A DNA stretch of 64,000 nucleotides from Rutidosis leptorrhynchoides (GCF_046630445.1 NC_092338.1:147941501-148005500); one strand, 5' to 3'. Positions 24,785 to 38,375 are shown, counted from the stretch's first letter. Notes: generated by a model from the sequence alone, not told the origin. Program-made: numbers and translations.

Positions 24785-25493
24785 TTTGGATTTATTGGTG
24801 AATTGGGTATTTAATCGACTGGGGTTTATGGTTAATTGGGGGTTATAGTCGATTAAGGTTTAATGTTACTTGGGGATTTAGTAAAACTAAATATTGTCCA
24901 TTGAGTTATAACTCATGCCTTTATATATATCACAAGTGTGCAGGGACGAAATTACCCTCATATGCATGTCACATGTGAGGGGTAACCGTTTAATATATAA
25001 CGGACGTTATGCTAAGGTACCAAGCAAGAAACTTATTGAAAACCTAGGTACTAACTATACAAAAAATAAAGTTTAGGTTTTATTATGAAAAAGTATACAA
25101 ATCACAAGTATCAACGTCATAATTTTTCTTTTTAATTTTTGTTATACCATAAATAATGTTGAATTAATAGATAGATGGAACTATGAAGAAGTAGAAAAAT
25201 TGTAAATAAGAGATTTTTTTTGTTTGTTTCTTATGGAGCAATTTTTCTTATAACTAACAAAATTAACTTGTGATTTTAATTAGACTAGATCTCTTTACTT
25301 TTTTACTTTAATATGTGTATACACTTTCATAATGTGAGTTATACTGATTAATTTCATATACGTATATACGTTTATGCACTCTTTATTATCATGAAACGAG
25401 TTAGTTCGTTTACCAAATTGAACTGGATCATTTTGGTACCGAACTAAACTGATGTGATAAAATATAATTCAGTCCTCAGGGTCTGATAATCTA
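24785..25493. other. AT-rich interval, no gene seen
   Basis: Includes CACATGTGAGGGGTAACCG and TAACGGACGTTATG near 24970-25015, which look like terminal DNA of a transposon, but I found no inverted partner. Confidence 0.4.
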
Positions 25494-25496
25494 TTA

Positions 25497-25605
25497 GACC
25501 ACCATTAACCCTGCCTATGATGTTAAAGGCAGGGAGTGTACTTTTTGACTAAAAAAGTGCAATTTGATTGTGACTAGGCAATGTCAGAATTTGACACTCA
25601 TTAAC
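25497..25605. mobile_element. Tourist-like MITE, left half (split by element D)
   Basis: Begins TTA-GACCACCATTAACC and contains AAAAAGTGCAATTTGATTGTGACTAGGCAATGTCAG, closely resembling the intact MITE at 58129-58494. It stops at TTAAC (25601-25605), the target site of element D. The other half resumes at 56902. Confidence 0.6.
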
Positions 25606-26318
25606 TGTGATGACCCGGAAATTTCCGACCAAATTTAAACTTTATTCTTATATGATTTCGACACAATAAGCAAAGTCTATTTAATTGAGTCTCAATTTGT
25701 GGAACAGTTTACATGAATACATTTGACCTTTGACTATTACCGACGATTCACGAACAATTAGTTACAAATAAACATATATATATTCAATATCTGATAAAAG
25801 ATATTATGTAAAATATATATTACATACCTATTAAATATTACATCAAATTAATTACAAGTCTAAAATATAAATTGATATATCAATGTTATTGTTACTTCAA
25901 TTATTATTATTAACATTAATATTAATATCACTACTTGTTAAATTATTATCTTCAATATATAAAATATAGATATGAGAACTAATGCATGTAAGATGTTATA
26001 ATTACTTATATTATTATTATCATTATTAAAATCATTATTATTATAATTAATAGTGAAACTTTAATTAGCATTATGATTATTATTTTCATAATTATCATTA
26101 TTATCATAAATAATACAAGTAGTAATATTATCATGAATAAAATTATTATTATCAGTTTTATATAGTTAATATCAGTATTATTATTTATTAATGATACAAA
26201 TACTATAAAAATAATTATTATTAGTATTATTACTATAATTACCATTAATAATATTATTATTATCAAATACACTAAAAAATTTTATTGTTAGGACTTATTA
26301 TTACTAATACTCTTATTA

Positions 26319-26319
26319 C

Positions 26320-26386
<67 letters not shown>
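26319..26386. repeat. (ATT)n microsatellite
   Basis: About 68 bp of ATT in the D 5' LTR. The matching tract in the 3' LTR is 53438-53522. Poly-Asn or poly-Leu frames over such tracts are not genes. Confidence 0.95.
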
Positions 26387-27670
26387 TGTATTTAAATTAT
26401 TGATAATAATTATTAATTATTAATAATAAATATAAATAAATAAAAATAAATAAATAAATAAAAAGAAGAAAAAAAACATACGCATAAATTCAAAACAGTT
26501 TTATATATCCATCCAACTATATCTAAATTTTGTTTCTTTATCTCCAATCTGTTAGAAGTCGGTATCAAGCTTCCAAAACAAATCAATTCCAGTACAGATG
26601 AAATCGTCCTTTATATTTGTTTTATTTTTTTGTACGAATTGATTTTTGGCTGTCGACCTTTAATTATTATAAGAATCAATCATATTCAGTATTAAGGATA
26701 TCAATAAGCATTACATTATTTACTATCAATTTCAAATACTATTTACAATCTTCAAATCGCTGAATTTAAGCAGAAGTAGGAAGAACACAGTTCAAACCTC
26801 TGTTCGCGTCCAAAATTTTAAAAAGGTTCGAATTCAAAAGAAATTACCAAATCTATAAATGCAGTTTTTATAGGAACCTTTTAGTAAAACTATCTGCAAA
26901 GTTTCACTTCTCAATTCCTCATATCAAGTACGAATTTGCGAGTCAAAGGTATATTTTCAAAAAGTCAAATATTGTGTTCATCCTAAAATTCAAAGTCTGA
27001 TTGATGTTTCTGGATCAATTAATGATCCAAAAAGTTTATAGGAAGCATTTGCTATGTAATTCATGTAGTAATGTTTATCTATAACGATCTAAAATTTGAA
27101 TTTCAATTTGTAGTTCATAGTGTTCTTGACGGTATTAAGCAAAACTTGAATTAGAAACAAATTCCAAAATTCATAAACGTAGTATTGTTAGATATATTTT
27201 ACTCAAATTATCTGAAAAGTTATAGCTTTCAATTATTCGAATTGAGTTCGAATTCAGGAGTCAAAGTTTTGGATATTAGAAAGCCAACAGATTTTTATTA
27301 ATAAAATTCGAATTTTAGAAGTTGTTGCTGTTAAAATTAAGGGTTCACAAAGTTTCTTTGAATGATTTAATACCTCTTTCATTTTGTCATTTCAATCTAA
27401 TTATGTCTGGAATTTAAAATCATCAATTGTGTTCTTCATTTTTTTTTACGAGCTCAGCTGTTGCTTAACTTCCTTTCCATTTTTTTAATCAACGACACCA
27501 TTACCTAGAGTTTCTTTTTGTTTACAAGCCTTAAAAGAAACCACAAAATTCGTTATTATGGTTATTAATTGCACTCTGGTCGAATTATAGTCTGAGAAGG
27601 TGAAGAAGAAAATTGAAACAGAATGATTCGAGTTATATATAATTAAGTCTGGGTTTAATTCAGAAAAACA

Positions 27671-27740
27671 TGAGCATGCGAGTGGTTTAGGGTGTTGATG
27701 GTTAGTGGGAGGTCACGGGTTCGAGCCCGGCTCCGGGCAT
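27671..27740 (+). other. tRNA-like segment in element D LTR
   Basis: GCGAGTGGTTTAGGGTG (A-box-like) is followed by GGTCACGGGTTCGAGCCCGG (a T-arm-like stem with B-box GGTTCGAGCCC) and CTCCGGGCA. It is repeated at 54801-54870 in the 3' LTR. It lies in the element's sense strand, as does the comparable segment in A. There is no full cloverleaf. Confidence 0.5.
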
Positions 27741-27784
27741 ATTTTTTTTAGGAAGGCTTTTCAAGGTAGTTTTCAATACCAAAA

Positions 27785-27859
<75 letters not shown>
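27785..27859. repeat. (ATT)n microsatellite
   Basis: Follows the tRNA-like segment directly after a short spacer, as does the 3' LTR copy at 54914-54984. Confidence 0.95.
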
Positions 27860-27922
27860 GTTGTTGTTGTTGTTATAATGTTTATTATTAGAATTTTTAA
27901 CATTATCATTAATATGTTTTTG

Positions 27923-27953
<31 letters not shown>

Positions 27954-28974
27954 GTATTAGTATTATTATTATTAAGATTATAATTATTATTATTATTATT
28001 ATAAATAAGCATTAGTAAGTAATATCATTATTTACAATATTATGATTATTAAGTATTAACAATGTGTATATCATTAATAATATTATCATTTAAGTATTGT
28101 TATCATTATTATTATTATGATTAATATTATTATTATGAAATATTAGAATTTATTATCTTACTTCATTAATATTAGTATCATACATAAAAAATTAGTATTA
28201 TTAATTTACTTGTAATTAAAAATTATCATCATTTAAATTATAATCTTTATAGTTTTATTACTAAAATAAGTATTAATATTATTATCATAAATATTATCAT
28301 TAATATGAATTTTCAATTATTAGTATTATTATTAAAAGTTATTATCATTAATGTTATTGTTACAAAAAGTATCCTTTTGTAATCCTTAAAAACAATCCTT
28401 ATTGTTATCTGTAATATCTTTATTATTATTATTAAGATAATTATAATTATGAAAATAAAAAGTTTAAAAGACATGGTTAAGATTATAAGTATAAATATTG
28501 AAGATTATATATATAAAGATATATTTAATATATACAACTTAATTATATTAATATTATTATGTACAAAAATGAAAAGATATAAATAAATAATGAAACCTAT
28601 AAATTAATAAATATAGCAATTGCAACATTAATAATAATATATAGATTTATACGAGAACAAGAATATGTTTTAATATATATACCAATGATATAGGTTCGTG
28701 AATCCGAGGCCAACCCTACACTTGATAAATGACGTCATATGTATTTTTACTACAAAATACAGTATGGTGAGTTCATTTGATTCCCTTTTACTCTTTACAT
28801 TTTTGGGACTGAGAATACATGCGCTGTTTTTATAACTGTTTCCTAAATGCTTTTGAGATATATTTTTGAACTGAGAATACATGAACTGCTTTTATAAATG
28901 ATTGACGAAATAGACACAAATATTCAAAACTACATTCTATGATAGAATTATTTGGATTCAGAGGTTCGATTTAG

Positions 28975-29193
28975 TAGTTAACGGATAGATGATTTTGCAT
29001 TGCATACGCATTAGCTCCCGTTTTAACTACCATCGGCGGGATGATTTTGCATTGCACGCACGCACCGCCCCCGATGTATTGTATTGTATTGTATTATAAT
29101 CGACTTTGTAGTTGGTAACGGAGGGATGATTTTGCATTGCGTACGCATTAGCCCCCGTTTCAGCTACTCTCGGAGGGATGATTTTGCATTGCG
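28975..29193 (+). repeat. Stem-loop array in D 5' LTR (units 1-4, interrupted)
   Basis: Units share GGGATGATTTTGCATTGCGTACGCATTAG flanked by complementary arms: GTTAACGG/CCGTTTTAAC, CATCGG/CCGATG, TAACGG/CCGTTT. Unit 4 is cut by solo LTR F at 29194 and resumes at 33047; a fifth unit lies at 33090-33145. The undisturbed array is in the 3' LTR at about 56110-56420. Confidence 0.7.
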
Positions 29194-29856
29194 TGTGACG
29201 ACCCGGGAATTTCCGACCAAATTTAAACTTTATCTTTATATCATTCCGACATGATAAGCAAAGTTTGATAAGTTAAATCTCAAGAATTTTAAACTATGTT
29301 CATACATTCATTTAACCTCGGCCAAATTCCAATGATTCACGAACCATTAAACGAACGTAAAAGATTATATATGAATATGCGTATATATTATAACTTGATA
29401 ACGTTAACGAAATATTAAGTATAAATACTTTACAATATAGTATTTGGTTCCATATGTTTGTCGATTGAATTACATAATAATCAATTGATGTAGTTTTCAA
29501 CTGTACGAAAACACTTTTTCATATAACATGACTTGTCTATCTAAACTGCCTTTGAATAAATAAACGTAAGTTGAAATATTGGTTGTAACGTGTATTTAAA
29601 ACATGTTCATTAAATGTATATGTTTTCAAATCAAGTAAACGGTAGTAACACTCACCTAGTGACGCAATTGATATTTAAAACGATTAGAACATAAACTAAT
29701 TGTATCTACTTAAATTCGTAAAATGAAAGCGTTACGCGATAAACTATTTTTCTAAACGAAATAAAAAAAATAAACTTTGGAAAATAAATAGTTTTGAAAA
29801 ACTAAATGTTATATTGTTAAATAAAAGATTTTGGATACAAACTTATATTTCTAAAT

Positions 29857-29896
<40 letters not shown>

Positions 29897-30438
29897 ATAT
29901 TTTTAACTTAGTCATAAAACGTCCCAATACAAAATAATATATTTTTGTAAACAACGAGTCACTGATTTATAGAAGCAAATGACTACGACGCTCAAATTTT
30001 ATAAGATACATTTTCATAAAGCATTTTTTTGATAAATAAATCAAATTTTTATTAAAGGTACGCGTCGCGTAACGTAAAAGGCTAGTTTTCTAAACGTACG
30101 AAAGTGCGTTCGAAAAACCGAAAATGGTACATGAGTCGAGTGACAATGTACGAGTCATTCGAACAAAAATTACATTTTTACTACGCACGTAAATATAATA
30201 TAATATTTAATTAATTCTAAAGATTAAATATATTATATATTAATTTTATATATAAATAAACCTACGTAGGAGATGTAAAGGAAACCGAGTGTCGGCAAGA
30301 TTATTTTTTTTTAATTTTTTTTTTTTGGTGCTTATGAGCTGGGGAGTAGGTGAACTAGTTCCATAAATTTGCACAATCCAATTCACTTGCTCACAATCTC
30401 TCATTCCTCTAAGTATTGCTCCTTATTATATATTTTTA

Positions 30439-30530
<92 letters not shown>
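30439..30530. repeat. (ATT)n microsatellite in solo LTR F
   Basis: About 90 bp of ATT. Confidence 0.95.
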
Positions 30531-30532
<2 letters not shown>

Positions 30533-31091
30533 ATTATTATTAATCTTATAATAAGGAGTATCATTATTATTAGTATTATACATCAAATATTATGACGAGG
30601 TTATGGGCAAATTATTTCAAATAAGTTTTTCGAGTAGGGTAGGGCTAAGGAAATTATGGGTTATAGCTATGGAGGTGATGGGTATGGTTCATGGGTATGC
30701 TCATGAGGTCAATTTAGTGTTTATTATCTCCGTTGCATCTACGTACCTTTCCTGCAATATTGAATCTCAATATTGATACGTGAGTACTCGTAAATAAATT
30801 TTTACATACTAATAGTGTATCCTTGACTAGTGCTCGAGTATTTAGGATTATGCATGTTTGTACTTTTGATGTTGCCCTTAGATAGTTTATGTTGAATCTT
30901 GAATTAGTTACACCTGTGATTGAGATAAGGTATAAGATATGCATGTCCTTGGAAAGCTAGCGAAAAATTAAAAACTTTTCCTTTAGATATCGAATGGTTT
31001 CGATGAATGGATTAGAAGTTATAGTCAATTGATTTTTTGTAAAAATGATTATTATTATCGTCGTTATTATCGTCGTTCTAATTTTTATCAA

Positions 31092-31092
<1 letters not shown>

Positions 31093-31188
<96 letters not shown>
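31093..31188. repeat. (ATT)n microsatellite in solo LTR F
   Basis: About 95 bp of ATT. Confidence 0.95.
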
Positions 31189-31190
<2 letters not shown>

Positions 31191-33051
31191 ATTATCAATA
31201 AGGAGTATTATCATTCAAAAATGTTATTTTTATTATTATTACTATCGTTATTATCGTTAAAATTATAATTAGTATTATTATTATTATTGTCATTAAAATA
31301 GTTATTAGTATAACCTTATCATAATATTGATTATTTTCAGTAAAACTAATATTAGTAACACTTAATTTTTATAATTATTATTATTATCATTAAAATGAAC
31401 GCGATATAAAAGACGATTTAAAAGTTACTAACAAATCAATTAGGAAATAATGAGTATGGGTACCATGATGAAATTTAAAATATTGTAAGACATTGATTTA
31501 GATAAAATTATCATTTTTCATTAGTTTTATCATTATTATTATTAAAAGTAATATTAATATTAAAAATATCATTTTTACAAAAATTATTATTTTAAGAGGA
31601 ATATCATTGTTAATATAAAATTTCATTATTATTATGAATCAGAACAATCATTTTATCATAATATCATTTTTAGTAAATATAAAAATTAATATTTTTAGGA
31701 TGATAATAATTATTACTACCAAATAATACAACTTTTACTTATTATTATTACCAATGTTATTTTATCAAACAAATATGTAACACAAATAATATAATTACCT
31801 TTAATAAAACCTATCATAATATTTTATGATATTAAATGAACTTTATAAATTTTATTAATTAAGATATATAAAAGTATATTTTTATATAAAATTTTATTTA
31901 TTAGTAAATGAATTATATTATTAACTTTAATAAATCTTTTAAAAATATTTAAAAATATAAAACGACGATATTTAAAGTATATAATAATCATGTATAAATT
32001 TTGGAAAATATTTTGAGTCAAATTGACTTTTGTTGACTTTTGCATATTAGCCTCGAGCATTAGGATTGTGGTACACTATGATTTGACTTAAATTATTAGA
32101 CAAATATTGACCAACATATAAAAATATATAATTAATATAGGTTCGTGAATCCGAGGCCAATCTTGCATTGTTCAGTTCCGTCGTATGAATATTTTTACTA
32201 CAAAATATTGTATTGTGAGTTTCATTTGCTCCCTTTTTAAATGCTTTTGCAATATATATTTTTGGGACTGAGAATACATGCGCTGCTTTTACAACTGCTT
32301 TACGAAATAGACACAAGTACTTAAAATTACATTCTATAGTTGGATTATTAAACTGAATATCGCCCATCAAGTCTGGTAACCTAAGAATTTAGGGAAATGG
32401 CCCCTGATTGACGCGAATCCTAAAGATAGATCTATGAACCTTGACAAGTCCCATTCGGGGTACGAATGCTTTAGTACTTCGAGATTATTATACAGACGAG
32501 AGGTTCTGTTTTGGGGATATTCTATGCATTAAGTTAACGTCGGTTACCAGGTGTTCAATCGATATGAATGATTTTTATCTCTATGCAGTTTGCGAAATGC
32601 CTGATATGAGATGTGTATTTATGAGAAATAAAAATCTTGTGGTCTATTAAAATGATGAAAATGATCGTTTATGATAAACTAATGAACTCACCAACCTTTT
32701 GGTTGACACTTGAAAGCATGTTTATTCTCAGGTATGAAAGAAATCTTCCGCTGTGCATTTGCTCATTTTAGAGATATTACTTGGAGTCATTCATGGCATA
32801 TTTCAAAACACGTTGCATTCAAGTCATTGAGTTCAATAAAGATTATGATTAAGTAAATGACAGATTAGATCATTTATAGTTGGATATTATGAAATGGTAT
32901 GCATGCCATCAACTTTTGATGTGAATAAAGTTTGTCTTTTAAAAACGAATGCAATGTTTGTAAAATGTATCATATAGAGGTCAAATACCTCGCGATGTAA
33001 TCAACTATTGTGAATCGTTTATAATGTATATGAACGGGTCCTTTCATTGCA

Positions 33052-33608
33052 TACGCATTTGCCCCCGTTGTAAGAATTATATTGTATTAACTACCATGGT
33101 GAGATGATTTTGTCATTGCACTACGCATTAGCTACCGTTGGTGAGTTGCGTGAAAGGTTCCGGTGTTCTTCATATGAATGATTTTATAGCAGGAATAGAC
33201 CTGCACAGATTGTTTTCTAATTATGAGTATCTTGTGGTCTATTATATTATTGAAAATGATTGATTATGAAAAACTAATGAACTCGCCAGCCTTTTGGTTT
33301 ATTCTCAGGTATTAAAGAAATCTTTCGCTGTGCATTTGCTCATTTTAGAGATATTACTTGGAGTCATTCATGACATATTTCAAAAGACGTTGCATTCGAG
33401 TGATTGAGTTCATCAAGATTATTATTTAGTCATTATAGTTTGGATATAGTATGAAATGGTATGCATACCGTCAACTTTTGATGTAATGAAAGTTTGTCTT
33501 TTAAAAACGAATGCAATGTTTACAAAATGTATCATATAGAGGTCAAATACCTCGCAATGAAATTAACTATTGTGAATCGTTTATAATGTATATGAACGGG
33601 GCATTTTA
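33052..33608 (+). repeat. Element D 5' LTR, last part
   Basis: Continues the LTR after F and ends GGGGCATTTTA, where the 3' LTR has GGGGCATTTCA; the terminal CA is mutated. Its U5 block (33281-33336) lacks about 17 bp that are present in the 3' LTR. Confidence 0.88.
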
Positions 33609-34073
33609 TTTGGTATCAGAGCTGGTTTAAGCTGTGTCGTCGGCTTAATCGTAGAGGGGGTTCTCACAGTGTTACCTGTGATGAAGCATTGGCTCTTACT
33701 CCTCGCGGTCCGAATATGGTTGGCTTTGCCGAGAGGCATGGCCGTAAAATCAGTGTCTGAGGTACGCTCAGTGGTCACCAGGCGGTTAGCTGGGAAGGCA
33801 CTGAGTGGGATACGTCCCTACTGTATTTATAGGTGGTATCAGAGCTGGTATAACCGCGTCCATGTATGGCGGGTTAGTCGTAAAGGAGGTTCTCACAGTG
33901 TGACCTGTGGCGAAGCATTGGCTCTTACTCCTTGCGATCCCTTACGAGGGTTGGTAGTAGCCGAGAGACAGGCCCTAAAATTAGTATCTGAGGTACACTC
34001 AGTGTACGCCGGATAGTTAAGGCACTGGGTGGGATGGTGGTTGTCCCCACTGTATTTCAGTTGGTATCAGAGC
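33609..34073 (+). repeat. Element D leader: tandem units, three iMet PBS copies
   Basis: TGGTATCAGAGC occurs at 33611-33622 (next to the LTR), 33834-33845 and 34062-34073. The first two head similar units of about 225 bp, sharing GTTCTCACAGTGT.ACCTGTG, GAAGCATTGGCTCTTACTCC and GAGGTAC.CTCAGTG. The third begins the ordinary leader shared with A and E. The frame at 33669-34016 lies in these units and has no domain. Confidence 0.85.
33611..33622 (+). other. Primer binding site of element D (tRNA-iMet)
   Basis: TGGTATCAGAGC two bases after the LTR end. Confidence 0.9.
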
Positions 34074-34468
34074 GGTGGTCTTAGCGAACCAGGTCTTGCA
34101 TTAGTGTGTCTAACTGATAATTGTTTAGATGCATTAGTGAGTCTGGACTTCGACCGTGTCTGCATGTCAAAAGTTTTGCTTATCATTTCATGTCGAAAAT
34201 TACTTGCTTATCATCCTTAAAGTCTAGACACGTCTTACTGCCTCTATTGCATAGATAGTGTATAGATAAATTCGTATCTTAGCGTATCTGCTAAATTATA
34301 TCTTAGCGTATCTGTTACTGTAGACTTTTCCTGTCAGCTTCCATAGATTCCTCCGTAACTTATGAGATTTTTTTATTATATATGCATATGTAAATTATGT
34401 ATTGGAGAGTACTAATCTACATCCTATAATTTATTTCTTATCAAAAATCCTTCATCTAATCGTACGAG

Positions 34469-34986
34469 ATGAAACCCTCAACCAGTTCGAGTCCCTCAGA
34501 TTCCGATAGCTATTCCGATAGTTATTCCGACAACTATTCCGACATGGATGTTCACCTAAGCTCCGGAAGCAACGTCACCAGAATGAATCAGCCAATCAGC
34601 CATCCCCAATTCATCTGATGAGTTCGTAGTCAACTTAATCAATGGAGACGAGAAGAAGGTGATCCCTTCCATCCACCGCATTCCCCTCTTGGTGAAGAAC
34701 CTAAAGCACTTACCGGTGAACCAGTCCGAAATACCATTTTCACCCTCATTTCCCGAATATCTTATCATGATTACATACTATCTCATATTCTAAACCTTAT
34801 TCATCTGCTCGTTCTGACCGACAATCATCCCGGAATAATAGAAGAAGTCAACGAACTTCGCGCTCGAGTAATCAATCTGGAGAATATGGTACAAAAATTA
34901 CCAGCTTCGGCAACATCACCGGCACCAATAGTACCATCAATAACAACACCAGTACCATCAACAATCCATGCCTCAACATCTCATTC
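34469..34986 (+). pseudogene. Gag-like first ORF of element D, frameshifted
   Basis: Homologue of the element A frame at 7760-8290. It opens MKPSTSSSPSDSDSYSD (Ser/Asp-rich), hits a stop, and continues in another frame as SDEFVVNLINGDEKKV and LKHLPVN. It shifts again to IIEEVNELRARVINLENMVQ (coiled coil) and ends abruptly at 34986, where element G begins. At least two frame changes make it non-functional. The family is unknown; there is no zinc knuckle. Confidence 0.6.
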
Positions 34987-36968
34987 TGAAAGGATCCGTT
35001 CATATACATTATAAACGATTCACAATAGTTGATTACATTGCGAGGTATTTGACCTCTATATGATACGTTTTACAAACATTGCATTCGTTTTTAAAAGACA
35101 AACTTTCTTTACATCAAAAATTGACGGCATGCATACCATTTCATATTACATCCAACTATAATTGACTTAATATTAATCTTGATGAACTCAACGACTCGAA
35201 TGCAACGTCTTTCAAAGTATGTCATGAATGACTCCAAGTAATATCCTTAAAATGAGCTAATGCACAGCGGAAGATTTCTTTAATACCTGAGAATAAACAT
35301 GCTTTAAAGTGTCAACCAAAAGGTTGGTGAGTTCATTAGTTTATCATAATCAATCATTTCTGTAATAGTAATAGACCACAAGATTTCAGTTTCTATAAAT
35401 ATCCGTACACTCGCAAGTGTATAAAAGTATTCTATAAGCTGTAGGCACCCGGTAATAAGCCTTAACGTTCATGTTTTACCCTCTGAAGTACACCAGATCA
35501 GGTGTGTTTAAAATAACCTCGAAGTACTAAAGCATCCCATAGTCAGGATGGGGTTTGTCAGGCCCAATAGATCTATCTTTAGGATTCGCGCCTACCGTAC
35601 ATAGACAAGTAGTTTAATGTTACCAAGCTAAGGGTATATTTCTGGTTTAAACCCACATAGAATTAGTTTTAGTACTTGTGCCTATTTCGTAAAACATTTA
35701 TAAAATAGCGCATGTATTCTCAGCCCAAAAATATATATTGCAAAAGCAATTAAAAAGGGAGCAAATGAAACTCACAATACTGTATTTCGTAGTAAAAATA
35801 CATATAACGTCATTTAACAAGTGCAAGGTTGGCCTCGGATTCACGAACCTATATTAATTATATATATTTATATGTTTGTCAATATTTGTCTAACAATTTT
35901 TGGTCAAGTCATAGTGTACCACAATCCTAATGCTCGAGACTAATATGCAAAAGTCAACAAAAGTCAACTTGACCCAAAATGACTTCTAAAATTTATACGT
36001 GTTTATTATATAACTTAACTATAGTCATTTTATATATTTAAATATATTTATTAGATTTTATAATAATAAAAGTCATTTATTAATAAAAATTTATATTAAC
36101 GTTTATATATGATAAAATATACTTTTATATATCTTAAGTAGTAAAATTTATAAAGTTCACTTAATATCGTAAAACTATATTGGTAAGTATTATTAATGTA
36201 ATTATATTACGCGTGGTGAAAAATATCTTTGTATCCCCTATTTATTTGATAAAATAATATTGATCATAATAATAATAAGTAAAAGTTGTATTTTTTTTTT
36301 GTAATAATAATAATAATTATTATTCTATAAAAAAATAACAATATTTATATTTACTAAAAATGTTATTATGATAAAATGATAATACTATCATAATAGTAAT
36401 AATGATATTTTATAATAACAATGATATTTCTATTAAAATAATAACGACGATAGTAATAATAATCATTTTAACAATAATACTAAAATTCAGTTGATTATAA
36501 CTTCAAATCTGTTCATCGAAACCATTCGATATCTAAATGAAAAGTTCTTAATTTTTTCGCTAGCTTTCCAATGACATGCATATCATATACCCTATCTCAG
36601 TAGCATATGTATCTAATTCAGGATTCAACAAACCTATCTAAGGACAATATCGAATGTACAAGCATGCATAATCCTATATACTCGAGCACTAGTCAGGGAT
36701 ACACTATTGATATATAAAAGTTAAGTTTTGAGTGCTCACGTATCAATATTGAGATTCAATATTGCAGGAAAGTACGTAGACGCAACGGAGATGATAAACA
36801 CTAGATTGACCTCACGAGCATACCCATGAACCATACCCATCACCTCCATAGCTATAACCCATAATTTTCTTAGCTTCGACTCATTCAAAAAACTATTTTG
36901 AAATCACTCGGACATCACTCCGTCGTAATATTTTATGTATACTAATAATATCTTGAAATAATACAGAG

Positions 36969-37034
<66 letters not shown>

Positions 37035-37953
37035 AATCGATTGATAGAGTTTAGAGAAATATATTTTCAAGTTTCTATGAAATAATGAAACCTATTAAAT
37101 TCTATTTATAATATATTTTTGAATTATTAAAGTGAATTATTAAAGTATGAATTATTAAAGTGAATTATTAAAGTATGAATTATTAAAGTTAAAGTAAAGT
37201 AAAAGTAAAGTAAAGGTAAAGTTAAAGTATAGTAAAAGTATAAAAACTATGTATGTATAATACGCGTATAAATATATATAATATTAATTTAAATCATTAT
37301 ATATATTTAATGAAATAAAATATAAATATCGTTATATTTATTATACTGGTTAAGTAGTGAGTTATCAAAAGTGATTCTAGATATTTAGAAAAGTTATATA
37401 CGTTTTAATAATAAAGTTCTTTTTAAACTGAAAACGTTTTTGTACGTTTGAAAATAGATTAATAGAATATTATGGAAACCAATTCTCCACTAGCTTTTGT
37501 CTAACTTTCGTAAATGACACTTTTTATTTTTATTTATAAATAGCTTTACAAATTATTCCGAATATCGTTAAGAGGAATAGATTTTCTCAAATCATAGTGG
37601 ACCTCTCAACAGAGACTTGTAATCATAATTCAATGTTTTTGATAATCCAATCATTTAATATATATATTTTTTAATTTCCTCGATAATCATATTGAAACAA
37701 ATACGTTCATATAAAGCATTATACGTTTAAATACTTTGTTGACATTTTCAATTTATAACATATACACATATACATACATATTCATATATGTTCATTTAAT
37801 GGTTCGTGAATCATTGGAATTTGGTCGAGGTTTAAATGAATGTATAAACATAGTTTAAAATGCTTGAGATTTAACTTAACAAACATTGCTTATCGTGTCA
37901 GAATAATATAAAGATAAAGTTTAAATTTAGTCGGAAATTTCCGGGTCATCACA
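34987..37953 (-). repeat. Element G 3' LTR
   Basis: 2967 bp, TGAAAGGATCCG to GGGTCATCACA on the plus strand. Reverse-complement relative of solo LTR F. U5 block at 35260-35335; (TA)n at 36972-37031. No coding region. Confidence 0.88.
36972..37031. repeat. (TA)n microsatellite in G LTR
   Basis: About 60 bp of TA. Confidence 0.95.
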
Positions 37954-37990
37954 GTACCTACCCGTTAAAGAATTTTCGTCCCCGAAATTT
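37954..37990 (-). promoter_or_regulatory. Element G PPT with upstream hairpin
   Basis: TTTAACGGGTAGGTAC next to the LTR on the minus strand, preceded by AAATTTCG-GGGA-CGAAAATT (one mismatch), as in A, D and E. Confidence 0.7.
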
Positions 37991-38292
37991 GATAGAGGTC
38001 GTTATGGCTAACAATGAGAATGTTATTATGACGATTATGAAGTTTTATCATGTCTAAGAAGTATGGATAAAATAATTCGATTACTCAAAGCGTATGAGGG
38101 AAGTTATCGTAAATGAAGGAAATAAGATTATAGTGATTCGTCATATCTTTTGACGTCATCACAATTGATCTCCGAATTTAAAGAAAATCTTTGTAATCTA
38201 TATTGGATTTGATGCTTCGGTGATTAAGGAGATTATGATTCTCTTCGAATTAATACGATAATCCATCTTGATTTCTCTGTCGGGTATTTCAC

Positions 38293-38298
38293 TATAAA
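38293..38298 (+). promoter_or_regulatory. TATA box of the antisense microprotein ORF (element G)
   Basis: TATAAA 83 bp upstream of the ATG at 38376; spacing and flanking TTTCAC/TTCCAC context match element A. Confidence 0.5.
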
Positions 38299-38375
38299 TC
38301 CACCTCCTTCGTTTCCTTACAACTCACATCTTCTATTCTTTCTCCCTCAACTCATATTTTAAAGTATTTGTCAAT

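Larger units (their letters stand above)
25606..29193 (+). repeat. Element D 5' LTR, first part
   Basis: Starts TGTGATGACCCGGAAATTTCC. Contains ATT-rich tracts, a tRNA-like segment at 27671-27740, and the start of the stem-loop array (28975-29193). At 26090-26100 it shows the uninterrupted target of element E (ATAATTATCATTATTATC). Confidence 0.92.
29194..33046 (+). mobile_element. Solo LTR F
   Basis: A single 3853 bp LTR, TGTGACGACCCGGG to GGTCCTTTCA, flanked by TTGCG on the left (29189-29193) and TTGCA on the right (33047-33051). The D 3' LTR shows the empty site TTGCGTACGC. There is no PBS, PPT or coding region inside. It is of the same family as the LTR of element G in reverse. It contains (TA)n at about 29860-29895, (ATT)n at 30439-30530 and 31093-31188, and the shared U5 block at 32684-32760. 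This is the product expected from recombination between the two LTRs of one element. Confidence 0.85.

Noticed and set aside
27671-27740. Genuine tRNA gene
   Set aside because: Has A- and B-box-like parts but no acceptor stem or consistent cloverleaf; called tRNA-like only.
27773-28012. Poly-Asn, poly-Ile and poly-Leu reading frames (also 30369-30586, 30957-31268, 54904-55152)
   Set aside because: They are translations of (ATT)n microsatellites with no other protein sequence; not genes.
28975-29193. CRISPR-like array
   Set aside because: Only a few diverged units with structured arms in a plant LTR; not CRISPR.
33669-34016. 115-codon frame in the D leader
   Set aside because: Lies in the duplicated PBS units, has no domain, and is not kept in A or E leaders.
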